From Brachionus rotundiformis (Eukaryota; Rotifera; Eurotatoria; Ploima; Brachionidae): a stretch of DNA of 64,000 nucleotides. Shown in pieces: positions 1 through 10,850 of the stretch. Within the stretch, counting starts at the first letter, position 1. Every line of letters starts with the position of its first letter. The position numbers and the translations under genes were made by a program. The notes below the pieces were generated by a model. That model had not been told where the DNA came from, searched no databases, and saw nothing but the letters and a program-made list of their open reading frames with translations. The stretch is taken from positions 124,001 to 188,000 of the forward strand of contig JAESIW010000200.1 of the NCBI GenBank assembly GCA_016802295.1. Reading direction: 5' to 3'.

Positions 1-323
1 GAAGGAAGTCATCTCTTTACTTAGCTACTCAATTCTTGGTTCTTGTTTCCAAATACACTTATTATTTTAATAGCTTAACTTAAAAAATATCTAAAATCTT
101 GATTTTGGACTTAAAATAAAATGAACAAATAAAGTTAAGATACGTTTTTATTGATAATAAAAATAAAAAAATCAAATAATTGCAAACAGCAAGCAAGTAA
201 TGATGCTTTGGTCTTTATGCATTACTTAGAAAGCAGAATGCATAAATGGGTAGTAATTCTTGTATTAAATAAGATAAATTGAAGGACTGCTTCTAGAAGT
301 TCTTTTCTGGATGGATAAAAAAA

Positions 324-649
324 GGCATATTGAAGTTTATGGTCAAATTAAAATGATCATGCTCAAAAATTATTTTTTATTAAATTTCTTTTAATTGGAA
401 TATTCAATGGAGTAATAGATTTTTATGTGTAACAAGAAATGTTTAACCAAAGCAAGGTATTGTGCTAAATTCTCTATTCGTAAAATTGTCTCTGAAATTT
501 GCAGACATTAAAAATTTAGTAAAACATAGTATGTTTAATTTTAAAACGGATTCTGCAGTAAATTTTCTTTATAAAAATATTCAAAAAATTATTTTTGTTA
601 TAATTTGTGAGCATGATCATATTAATTTGATCATTAACTTCAATATGCC
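324..649. mobile_element. Fold-back MITE-like element
   Basis: The left end (about 324-385) starts GGCATATTGAAGTT. The right end (about 588-649) is its near-perfect reverse complement, giving terminal inverted repeats of roughly 60 bp around a centre of about 200 bp with no credible ORF. Flanks are A-rich (a shared TAAAAA), so a target-site duplication cannot be defined with certainty. The long inverted ends and lack of coding capacity fit a non-autonomous DNA transposon. The GGCATAT terminus resembles the MULE-like element at 54871-55450, but the rest differs. Confidence 0.6.
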
Positions 650-690
650 TTAAAAAGTCAATGCTATTATGTTTTATGTTTAAGACTGAT

Positions 691-1830
691 AGTTCTCTAT
701 TGGACAAGCATAACAGTGATTTAACGTCTTTTCTGTGTGTCATCTAACTGACTAATCCTACTTTATCCCCCCATATCTTTGAACACCATCCCAAAACTAA
801 TCGGACAACATTTAAAAGTTTCAATCAGCATTTTGATCGTGATACTCCCATAAAAAAGGGTAAAAATAAAAATGAAATGCTTTCGTTTAACCCTCGTACA
901 GCTAAGAGGAGAGAAATATCTTTTTTTACTAAGATAAACTCAATTCCCCAATAGAAATTTGTCAATCAATTAAATCAAGAAATATTTTCTACATTAATCT
1001 CATCTTCTTTTACAATGTCTTTTCTAACAAGGTTAAATTTAATTGGCAAATATTAGTCAATCAAAAAAATTTTTTTATCAAATCAAATAATTACCTAAAA
1101 AAACGAACAAAAAATTACATCGGGTCATTTTTGACCCGACTTAGTATTGTAAAGGTCATCAAAGCTGTATGAGGGTTAATAGGCTTATCAAAATGATGTT
1201 TAACTACAAACTCAGTGAAAACTAATTTCTCACATAAAAATAGAAAGTTAATGCTCCAATGACGCTTTCTATAATTCCATAGTACGTAGGTGTATCCGTT
1301 TCTTGCCATCTCTAATTGACGATTATTTATCTCTTTGCATTTGCATCAAATTCCATCGATAGCTTGCTTTTTACCTCAGCTGTACAACTCTGATAAACCG
1401 TTTTAGTTGCAAATTGCTTCCCTCATTCTTTATTGCTGCTATCATGTAATGTATTTTGGAACAATGAAAACATTTGTAATAACTAATTCTTTATTTAACA
1501 ATAAGATGATAATAAATAATAAAAAAAAGAATGAGGATATTTTCATAAATTTTTTTAAAAAATTCTATTTGAAAAATTAATCAAAACATCAACTAGTAAT
1601 ATGAAATCAGTAGTTGACCATGAAAGGAATTAAATATATCGTATATTTTCTTGAATCTTTTCTCTTTGTTGATCCCACTTGTGTCAAGTCACAGGGCATT
1701 TAAGAATTTCAATCAGCATTTTGATCTCAATAATCACTGTTGATCTCCATTAATTCCAACGGTACACATAAGATCCAAATTCCAATTTAAATTCTAAAAA
1801 CAAATTTCAAAAAACTATTTGCTAAGCAAA
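691..1830. repeat. Dispersed repeat, copy A
   Basis: Three blocks here (691-886, about 1180-1520 and about 1640-1820) recur at high similarity at 6034-6900, inside an intron of the downstream SAM-domain gene. The block order differs between the copies: the ACAATGAAAA-to-TTATTTAAC block follows the first block here but lies last in the other copy. The minus strand near 1185-1310 has a short open frame (ARNGYTYVLWNYRKRH) that might be a remnant of a transposase DNA-binding domain; this is weak. Copy A was later interrupted by the TTAA-flanked MITE at 891-1175. Confidence 0.6.
891..1175. mobile_element. piggyBac-like MITE with TTAA target-site duplication
   Basis: A 285 bp element bounded on both sides by TTAA (887-890 and 1176-1179). 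The termini are inverted: CCCTCGTACAGCT at the left, and CCCTCATACAGCT when the right end is read on the minus strand (12 of 13 match). A subterminal perfect palindrome CGGGTCATTTTTGACCCG lies at 1120-1137. TTAA duplication with CCC-starting ends is the hallmark of piggyBac-superfamily elements. It encodes nothing. The related repeat copy at 6034-6900 lacks it at the equivalent place (about 6235), which supports insertion after the copies arose. Confidence 0.8.
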
Positions 1831-1981
1831 TTCGTTTACTAAATAATAAAACATTTTAAATTTCAATCTTTATTTTAGAAAAAATAAAATAAAAAACCCT
1901 TGATCTTTAATTAAAAAATTAAATTTTAAATTTAAATTTTAACTAAACAATCAAATAAACTTAAAAATAAATTTGTTTAAG

Positions 1982-3880
1982 AGAGCCTGGCGTTTGTGCG
2001 TCTCGCAATGGCAGCGTTGAACGTCACGAAGATCCACATGAAACAAACGTAATTAATTCTTTGTTTATAACTTAAAGAATTTGTTGACAATCAAGCCCTT
2101 CAAGATCTCTTAAGGCCTAAGTGTTAAACTATTTTAATTAAGGAGCATAGAACAACAAGCCCAGTGACTAAATCGCTGCCTAGCTACGACGAGGCGCTGA
2201 AACGCGTCTCGTCCGAGGCCCGGGTGTCCAAGCAGCGAATTAGCTCGTCCAGTGTGCACAAGTCATCGCCCACGTCCTTCAACCGACACGAGCCAGGTAA
2301 ACACCCATCCCCTCGACTTAATATCTTTGCATTCTTGTTGATACTTTATTTTCCAAACTTTTTTATTAAATCGAGGAATGAAGCTCGAGAAAAGATTTAT
2401 AATAACTAATTCACAAAAATTTGTAGCCAACCAGTTCAATCAGGCCAACAGCGGTGGTTTCAGCACATTTTACAAGAACCGCAGTGCGCTGCCCAATCTG
2501 CCACTGCAGTCCAACTTCAGGCCATTGCTGTCCAGCCCGGGCGCGCACACCGGCCAGAAGGTCTACTTCCGGCCACAGGACCTGCACAATAGGCCGCCCT
2601 CTCACAGCGCCGAGTCCAAGGCGCATGCCGGCTACGTTCCGAGCGCGATTCTGGTCCCTCCGGTGCCAACAGCGCCGGCCAGACGCGTCTCTAGCAAGAA
2701 TTTGTTCGCCGACTCGGAGCCCAAGGCCCAGCTCGAGGCGCAGACTAGCGACAGAACCGAGCAGTCGGCGAATAAATTGCGTCAATCGGCCAGCACGCCT
2801 CAGGAAGCAGCCAAATCGCCAGTGCCCACTCATGTGACCAACTCGAGGCCTCGCGTTCCTGACCTATTCGGCTCTTCAGCCACCAATGGCGAAAAAATGC
2901 CCGACACCAACAACAAAATAGACGAAACGATAACCAGCTCGTTTCTGGAAAATTTGTCCGACTCAAGCCACACACCAACTACCACAGATAACAAAATTAA
3001 AGAGAGCGATAAGCCATCTGGTCTAAACGAAGCCATACTGACCAGCAGGCCCTCTTTGAATGACAACAATTCCAATCAACCCAAGGCTAGTGTGAACAAT
3101 GCCAAACCAGGCTTGAATAGACAAAATAGCAATGACCCGACTTTGGACAGACCCCCAGGTCGGCTCAATTACTACGATTCGGACACTAACACAATTAGCG
3201 AGGGAGTCATGATAACATCTAATTTAATCAAGAGATCTAACAGTGAATATTTGCACAAAAAGGCTAAAAGTAATTGTTTTTATCATTACAACTTTTTGGT
3301 TATTTTGTTCAAACTATTTGCCATTACAAGTATTGACCAAAAAGTTGACAGATTTTGATCCCAATTTGCTATAACTGTTGAGAGTCTAAGTCCACCATCT
3401 TTGGTGTTTTAAGTTTTAAATTAAAAACAGATAATTAAGCACGTTCCATTCCACTACATTTTCCCGAAACTTATTCCAGTGCGGAATTACTGTATTTTTT
3501 AAAAAAAGGCATGTTTATCTTTGCTGCCCTTTCTTGTACTCTCTCTAACACATTCATATCTTTTTTCATACTTGGATTCAATACCTGCACTGCCTAGTAA
3601 AGGTGAGGTCTCACCTAGGGATTTATTAAGCATTCGAGTTGCTCTCATCACTTTTTTAAACATATCTATGCCTTGCATTTTCTCTGTCAAAATGTATCAC
3701 TTTGCACTTATCAGCACATAGTCCCATACCCCACATCTATCCGTTGACATACTGAATCTAGATCTTTCTGCATCATGACTTTGTCTTTTGAATCATCCGC
3801 TCAAAATTTCATTCTATTAGAAACGCATTCATCTTTTTTAACTCAGACACCAATTATTTTATAGCTAATTATTTATTTAA

Positions 3881-3914
<34 letters not shown>

Positions 3915-6900
3915 TCTTGCTGCGACACCTAACATATAGAGTGTCTGAGCCCATCACTGCCATTTGGCCGTGTGGAGCTGTAATTGAATTTATCCAAAGA
4001 CTTTTTGAAACACGCAGTTAATTTAGATTTTACTACATCTTCTGACAACTTATTCCAATGCGGAACTATCCTATTTGAGAAAAAGGTATGTCTGGCACTA
4101 ACTGCAGCTGCAAAATCGTTTCTAATTTGAGCAGGGAAACTTTCTCTCTGAATTCTGATACTATTCCCTCTTAACGCTGCAGCAGGACCATTGTATTCTG
4201 ATCTATTTCTGAGCAAATCTCTGACCATGTCCACTTTTTCCAAACCAATTGACTAATTTGTACATTTCAACCAAGTCTCCTCTCACTCTTCTTTCACTAA
4301 GCCTTGTCAAACCCAGTTTAACCAACCTCATTTCATACGAAATATTTTTTAGATGCATAGGTATTTTTGTCGCCCTCTCTTGTATCCTCTCTAATTCATT
4401 CACATCCTTTTTCATACTTGGATTCCAAACCTGTACTGCGTTGTCTAGGTGGGGTCTCAGCAAATAGTATAAACTTAAATAAAAATGGCTCGGAGGCCGT
4501 GAAGATATAGTTAGGTAGCAATTACACAGTGGAGACAGGTACCCTATGAACCCTGATTCGAAACCTGCTTCGTATTCACTGAAAAGTCTGGTCAACAAGT
4601 TATTTTAAATTTAGCAGTACGGAACAAACTTCATACTGTCTCAAATCAACTTTTTGAATTGAGTGAAAGACATGTCGGAGGAAGATTGGTTAGTTCTGTT
4701 CCTCTGGTGGTCAGATAAAAAGTGATGTGTTCTAAGATTTGTCAATTGACTATAATTAAATAATCTAAATAAGCTGAAACTGCCAAAATATTATAAAATA
4801 AATTAAAATAAAATAAATGAGTTCTCTTTAACATTTCATTTGGGTATGTGTGAAATTAGGCAAAATAAGAAAAGGATTTACTGTTTGAAAACAGTCGCTT
4901 TTTCAGGCCAAGCCTAAGAATTGACTAAGCGTTTACATCTGAATAAATCTTTAATAACCTCACAGCACGTGATACTCCCACGTCACATCCACTCCAAATT
5001 TCTTAAATTACTGCTACTAGGTTATTAGATGCCATGATGGTTCTTCAGTTAGAAGTTACTCATCATTAATACATGATAACTATCTATTTAATAATAAACA
5101 ATTGTATTATTAACTTTATTAACACTAGAAAGCCCGAGGGTTTTTTAAAAGTCCTTTTTAATAAATACAAACTTGAATATTATCTCAAAGAAATAAAGTT
5201 ATCAAAAATTACTCAAAGAAACTTAGAATCTTTTACTTAAATTTTTTAATCATAGTTTGGATAAATTTTTTCTATTTCTTCTGATATTTTAATTTGAAAT
5301 TTTTGTAATTAATCAGCCGGGCTTTCTAGAGTTAAAATAAAAAATAAATTCTATCAGGAGCTACTTCCTCCAAATTTAGATAAAATATAATTTAAAAACA
5401 TTAAGAAATATTGTTTATGTAAAGTGTAAAGTCAGAAATGTATATTGAGCATGATCCAATGGATTCCTTAATGATACCTGCAATTTAATATTGTCTATTA
5501 TAAAGTATTAACATAGTTTTAATTTTTAGATGAAGAATTCAGCGATGTGCCTGATCTGAGCGATATAACAGAGGGCAAGTTCGATGATCTCGAACTACCT
5601 GGCGCGGGACATCGTACATCGACACCTAATCTGTCAAAACGGCGTCGAAGCACTAGTATGTCGTCTTCTGACATCAAACAAATAAAAAAGCAAATCGAAG
5701 GTATGATATTTTATTTTAACACATTATTGTGATGATGCTCTTAATAATCTCTCTGAAGCACCATAATTTTATTCTATTAAGAAGTATTAATTCTTTCAAA
5801 AAACATGATCAATTAATTTGGTTAACTGGAACTTATTGAGAGAGAACCAGGAAGCACCGCTAAGTTTCTGATTTAAATTCCTGAAATATCGAATGGATTC
5901 ATTAATAATATATAAGATTAACCACTAATTTTAAAATGGCTTTAGATAAGTTCAATGGAATCGGCTGCTACAGCTTTACACGGCCAATTGGCGGTGATGG
6001 GCTACTCCTAGTACTACTATTAGATTTAAGAGTCAAAGTTCTTAGTTCTCTATTGGACAAGCATAACAGTCATTTAACGTCTTTTCTGTGTGTCATCTAA
6101 CTGACTAATCCTACTTTATCCCTGCATATCTCTGAACACTATCCCAAAATTAATCAGACAACATTTAAAAGTTTCAATCAGCATTTTGATCGTAATACTC
6201 CCATCATAAAGAGAAAAAATAAAAATAAAATGCTTTGGTTTATCAAAATGATGTTTAACTACAAACTCATTGAAAACTAATTTCTCACATTAAAGTAGAA
6301 AGTTAATGCTTCAATGACGCTTTCTATAATTCCATAGTACGTAGGTGTATTAGGGTCTAGTCATTAACCGTTTCTTGCCATCTCTAATTGACGATTATTT
6401 ATCTCTTTGCATTTGCATCAAATTCCATCGATAGCTTGCTTTTTACCTCAGCTGTACAACTCTGATAAACCGTTTTACTTGCTTCTCTTTGGCCTGTGGT
6501 GCTCTTTCTTTATCGCTGCTATCATGTAATGTATTTTGGAACAATGAAAAAAAAAATTCAAAAAAACAATTTAATTTAAATATTTCAATGTTTTACTTTT
6601 TTTAAATGATTATTTGAACAATTTATTTTTAATTAGTAAAATATATCATGTATTTTGTTGAATCTTTTCTCTTTGTTGATCCCACTTGTGTCAAGTCACA
6701 GGGCATTCAAGGGTTTCAATCAGCATTTTGATCTCAATAATCACCGTTGATCTACATTAATATATTCGCAATTATTTTGGTTCCAACGGTACACATAAGA
6801 CCAAATTCCAATTTAAATCCTAAAAACAAATTTTGGAGCAATGAAAAGATTTGTAATAACTAATTCTTTATTTAACTGATGGTGATAAATAGTAAAAAAA

Positions 6901-8709
6901 AAGAAATACATTGAATAAATTAGAAATGCATTTCTTTACTGAAGAGTTTATTTTAGCTGCCTGAATTTTAAGCCTTAGTTGGATTGTTTATAAATAATGT
7001 TTTTAGTAATATAAATTTAATAAATTTTAAAAATTAAAAATAATAAATTCTTTAGGCTTCATAATCTTGTTATAACACTAAGTGATTTTTTTAAAACCTT
7101 AAATTTTTTTTAATAATCACATTTAATCATATTTAAAATTTAAAATTTAATTTCATAATTCTTCCAAAATATCACATAATAAAAATATTTAAGTTGGGAT
7201 ATAAAAATTATTAAATACTCTCATTAATAATTTTCTGCTTACTTAATTTTGGACAATATTTTTACCAAATCAGCACATGCATCCAATCTAATGACTTTAA
7301 GAAGTATGTCTCATTAAGAGCATTTATAAGCCAATCTAGCTACCATCTATTTGTAAATCTTCTTATGATTTAAGATTACCGCAAAATTGGTTATTTCTGA
7401 TGGTTAAAAGATTTGTTCCATCTTTAGTATCTTTTTTAACAAATCGTAGTAGTCTTTTTCCAGTCTGCCTCCTTCCAAAAATCCAATTTCGCCTTTAAGT
7501 TGCTCCATGCATTGACAAAGTCTATTGGCAATTTGCTAAGAGTCATAATCTTGGTATAAATACCCCATTTTATTTGGCACACTATTTATGGTATAAAGAA
7601 TTTCCAAACTATTCTGCTTAAGTAAAAAACTAATATTTTTCCTTTGGCACCAAGTTTCCCATTTAAAATAGATATTAAAATTCGAATAAATAAATAATTT
7701 TATTTTTTAAATAAAATTAATTTTTTCTAAAGAACTGGAAAAAATGTACTTCGAGCTCTTGAGGATAATAGACCCGGAAAAAAACTCGATGTATTCTGGT
7801 AACGGGATCTCATCAAGCACCAGTCTTTCCTCGTTCAATGCGTCCCAGAGCCGAAGTGACACCAAGACAAAAAATTCCAAAAAAATGAGGCGCAACAAAA
7901 GTGATTTGAAGTAAATTGAACCACTTTTTTTTGGAAAACTGAAGTGTAAAAAATTTCTTAAAGCCATCTGAAGCACCGCTTCGGCCGCATGGAGACACAT
8001 TTGACCTCATTGGCGAAAACAGTGGCGCAAATATCGCTGGAGCTCAAGTCCATTAAGTCCATAGAGGAGGTGATTTACGCTCTGGGAAGGGAGGTGCAAG
8101 ATCTGAAGAGGATTCACATGAAAAAAAGCAATGAAACTGATGAGAACAACTTTTTGGATTACCAACGTAGCTCCAGCGAGCCCAATCTCATCAATTCCAT
8201 TTTAAATGATAATCTAAAACAGGCACAATTTTTTAATTGCCCTAAACAGACAAAAAGTAGCTATTCTTTAGCTGATAAAAAAACTGATAATCAAGAAGAT
8301 AGACAAAAACAAATGGACAAAAATAGGTCTTTTGGTCAAACATTTTCCAATCCCAAAAAGCTTAAAAAACTCACCAAGTGAGAAATAAATTATTGGCATT
8401 TTTTTTTAGTTTAGTAAAATTTTTTCCAAGGTTTTTTGGCCAGGAGCCGCCAATGCTAAGATTATTTCTTCAAAAGTTAAACTATGAAGTTATTTAATAT
8501 TAATAGTATTTTTTAAAACAAATCTTATCCTTTTATTTAAGATGTATGCTCCTAATTTCGAGCACGAACATATTACAATTACAGAACTTCCGTATTTGAG
8601 CGAAGAACGACTTAAATCACTGGGCATACCGCTTGGACCAAGGCTGAGAATAATGAAAGAAGCCCAGCTTTCGTTCAGAATGGAAAATTTCAACTACAGT
8701 TCAGTTTGA
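1982..8709 (+). CDS. SAM-domain, coiled-coil scaffold-like protein (multi-exon, family unassigned)
   Basis: Phase-consistent exons: 2160-2296, 2427-3269, 5530-5700, 7733-7910, 7964-8377, 8431-8488 and 8542-8709 (TGA). A further exon at about 1982-2047 is tentative, and the true start may lie upstream. The N-terminal 350 residues are low-complexity, rich in Ser, Pro and Asn, beginning near SLPSYDEALKRVSSE. A short helical segment (KKQIEGLEKMYFELLRIID) spans the 5700/7733 junction. A predicted coiled coil in exon 7964-8377 (SLAKTVAQISLELKSIKSIE) follows. The last three exons encode a C-terminal SAM domain (core LRLFLQKLNYEMYAPNFEHE, ending LGIPLGPRLRIMKEAQ). SAM domains mediate protein oligomerisation or partner binding, so a cytoplasmic adaptor role is inferred. 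I cannot name the orthologue. Exons are much more GC-rich than introns, which supports real coding sequence. Introns 3270-5529 and 5701-7732 are packed with mobile-element debris. Confidence 0.75.
3440..3800 (-). mobile_element. LINE reverse transcriptase fragment with internal deletion
   Basis: Minus-strand translation gives ADDSKDKVMMQKDLDSVC and KCKVIHFDRENA (the RT YADD box and following region, about 3650-3800). It then runs directly into a segment matching the RT C-terminal tail (IESKYEKRYECVRESTRKG, about 3520-3610), so several hundred bases are missing between them. Frames are broken. It lies in the intron 3270-5529 of the SAM-domain gene, antisense to it. The family is likely the same as the neighbouring 3881-4480 fragment. 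Confidence 0.6.
3881..4480 (-). mobile_element. 5'-truncated non-LTR retrotransposon (RT C-terminus) with microsatellite tail
   Basis: Two overlapping minus-strand frames encode the typical C-terminal tail of CR1/jockey-like reverse transcriptases: LRPHLDNAVQVWNPSMKKDV, then LVKLGLTRLSERRVRGDLVE, then ARHTFFSNRIVPHWNKLSED. One frameshift separates them near 4230. The element ends on this strand with an (ACT)n run, seen as TAG repeats at 3881-3914, which fits the simple-repeat 3' tails of this LINE group. It is a dead fragment. Confidence 0.75.
4480..4715. mobile_element. LINE 3'-end fragment with inverted 5' part
   Basis: On the plus strand 4618-4715 encodes RNKLHTVSNQLFELSERH and VSSVPLVVR. 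On the minus strand 4598-4480 encodes the continuation of the same protein tail (LFSEYEAGFESGFIGYL, then CNCYLTI). The same element lies uninverted in the palindrome arms (plus strand 29120-29550, minus strand 25480-25905), where LSNQLFEMGVRG, LVVRLVKEYKADYKSRY and the following GTGTAATTGCTCCCTAACTA are contiguous. Here the 5' part is therefore inverted relative to the 3' part. Confidence 0.6.
5123..5331. mobile_element. piggyBac-like MITE with TTAA target-site duplication
   Basis: A 209 bp element flanked by TTAA at 5119-5122 and 5332-5335. Left terminus CACTAGAAAGCCCG; right terminus on the minus strand CTCTAGAAAGCCCG (13 of 14 match). There is no ORF. The sequence is unrelated to the MITE at 891-1175 except for the TTAA target, so a second piggyBac-mobilised family is implied. 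It lies in the intron 3270-5529. Confidence 0.8.
6034..6900. repeat. Dispersed repeat, copy B
   Basis: Second copy of the repeat at 691-1830, in the intron 5701-7732 of the SAM-domain gene and in the same orientation. It shares long nearly identical stretches (for example the TCAGCATTTTGATC and TGTGTCAAGTCACAGGGCAT segments). It lacks the MITE insertion and has its blocks in a different order, so the two are independent rearranged copies of one element rather than a simple tandem duplication. The remaining intron, 6900-7720, is AT-rich with nothing recognisable. Confidence 0.6.
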
Positions 8710-9610
8710 AAATCTGTTCTATTCAATGTAAATTTCTAAAAGATTGCTTTTTTTGATATTTCAAAGATATATTTTAACAAGAGATAAATGTATGATAAAA
8801 ATTTTATTTTTTTATTGACAAATTTTAAAAAATTTATAGCAAATTTATTCAATAAATTTTTTTCAAATTGACTTATTTTTTTCTAGTATCCTGTTAGGCC
8901 TGATAAGGTCAAATTAAGGAGAAAGATGCCATTGTGAAATTTGGAGCAAAAAACAAAAAATAATATATCAAAAATGCCAAAGCTCAAGTTCAGAAGGAGC
9001 AATACATGTTCCTTGAATTGTAGCACTTGGTACGTCCTTTGTACCATCAATATTATGATTCTGCAAAACTCTGCAATAGGTCTGCAAAATTCAGAACTTA
9101 ATATTTAAAAGAGGATGTACCAGTGTTTCAACTAACAGAGAATGTTTTGCTCTTCCAGAACTTAAGCTCTATTCATATTTATAGTAAAGATTTAAATTAA
9201 AAAATGTCTTTCAAAAGTCAAGATAAATATCAAATTGAAATAAAAAATTAATCAAAATTGTGGACAATGATCGTTTCAATAACGATTACACTAAACTATG
9301 TGCTAATCTATGTGAGAATATACACTAGGTAGATGACACCCATATGTAATTATCATAACGTTCAGGACAAAAATATACAACTGCGGATTAGACTTTACGA
9401 ATAAACTTTATTCATTATAATTACTTGTAAAAAGAGTATCTCAATTAGACTATAAAATGACTTTTGTTATGAATTTTCCGCTAGAATGGTTTATTTATTA
9501 GGTAAAATAAGACTTGTTCATAAGTAACAGTTTTAAGTCTAAGTGACAAAAATTTAAAGCAAAGTTTAAAGTTGAGTTAAGTTAGGTCAAAAAATCAAAT
9601 TTATTTTACA
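8710..9610. other. Intergenic AT-rich stretch
   Basis: Downstream of the SAM-domain gene stop. A candidate poly(A) signal AATAAA lies near 8850. No coding, RNA or repeat structure was recognised up to about 9610. Confidence 0.4.
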
Positions 9611-10089
9611 GTATCTAATTATTTTTTTTTTGTTTCAAAAAATAATTCAATTTAATATCTAATTGACAAATATAAAAATCTTTAATTAGCTCATTACTGA
9701 TGATGAATTGGAATGGCATAGAAACGCAAGAGATGTTCCTTTGAGTGAAAATAGGAAAGGCGGTGAACCAGTAACAACAAAAAAAGCTTTAATGATTTGA
9801 CCAACCTATTTAATTGAGGCTCAAGAAGCAGAAATGGAAATTTAAAATGAAGTTTAAGTTGAAAACAATTCTAATGAAAATTCAGCTTTGTCTGAAATTC
9901 CAAAAACGAAAAGAGGTAGAACCACTTGATCAAAAAACAAGCCGAAATCAATTCAAGATAAACCTCAAAACAAAAGAACAAAAAAAGATTAATTTTTTTC
10001 TTTTTTTTAATTTTTCTAAATAAAATATCGAAAAATTCTACTTCCGTTTTTTTTTTTTAAATAGATACAAAAAATAGAGAATTAGATAC
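9611..10089 (+). mobile_element. Possible transposase-tail relic with short inverted ends
   Basis: The plus strand, read through several stops, shows a decayed reading frame: LITDDELEWHRNARDVPLSE at about 9690, then PKTKRGRTT-SKNKPKS at about 9900-9940 and a Lys-rich end. The AT-hook-like KRGRTT tail resembles the C-termini of the SWIM-finger transposase relics at 49.8 and 58.5 kb. GTATCTAATT at 9611 and its complement at 10080-10089 are possible terminal inverted repeats, but no convincing target duplication was seen. The stretch from 10090 to 10850 is AT-rich with nothing recognisable. Confidence 0.35.
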
Positions 10090-10850
10090 AATTTGTGTAA
10101 AAATATGTTTTCGAATCAAGCAAAGTTGCTTAAAGATCAACCATTCTAAAGAACTAAATTATTCCCTATGGTAAAGAAGTTATTCAAGTTTTTCTGAACA
10201 GAAACGATCGAATTGAAAGTATTTTCACAACCCCATGGATCTATTAAATGAATATAATACTTTTATTTATTACATTTCCTTATTGGTTTAATAAACAATT
10301 TAATAAAAAATATGAAAAAGCTTTCTATTAATTTAAAAAAATAATTACATTTTTCATGGAATTTTCCATAAAATAAATGAAAAAATTATTGAACTTCAAC
10401 AACTCATTAAATAGAAAATAAGTTTTTCCATTTTTTTCCTATTTTTCGTATTATATAATAAATTTTTAAAAATATTATAGTATTATTATAATTAACCATT
10501 GTATTACCAGATGAAATTGCCTTGAATTTAACTAAAAGGTTTAAAGACACAGTTTTAAACGTTAATCCCAACTTAATCTCTTAATTGACACATAAATATA
10601 GATAAATTAGCTCTTAAAGTCATCAATAATAGGCTATTGATCTCTAGTTTGCCTATGTGTGCTATAAATAAATGTTATTTGCATTCAATTTTAAACATAT
10701 TAATGACCAAACTACCAATATCTCAATCTAAACATATCTTGCTAATTGGAGGCCCAATTAGTTTTTTTTGTTTCATTCAAATTGACTTTTCCAAGTCTAG
10801 GAAATATTATTTTTAATTTTTGATAAGATAGCTCAAAAATTTGTTTCAAA

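Noticed and set aside
2411..3075. Long open frames on the minus strand and in other plus frames over the SAM-protein exon
   Set aside because: They are shadows of the GC-rich, low-complexity coding exon 2427-3269, whose splice phases and frame are consistent with the other exons.
3881..3914. (TAG)n run considered as a CRISPR-like or regulatory repeat
   Set aside because: It is a plain trinucleotide microsatellite sitting exactly at the 3' end of a LINE relic.
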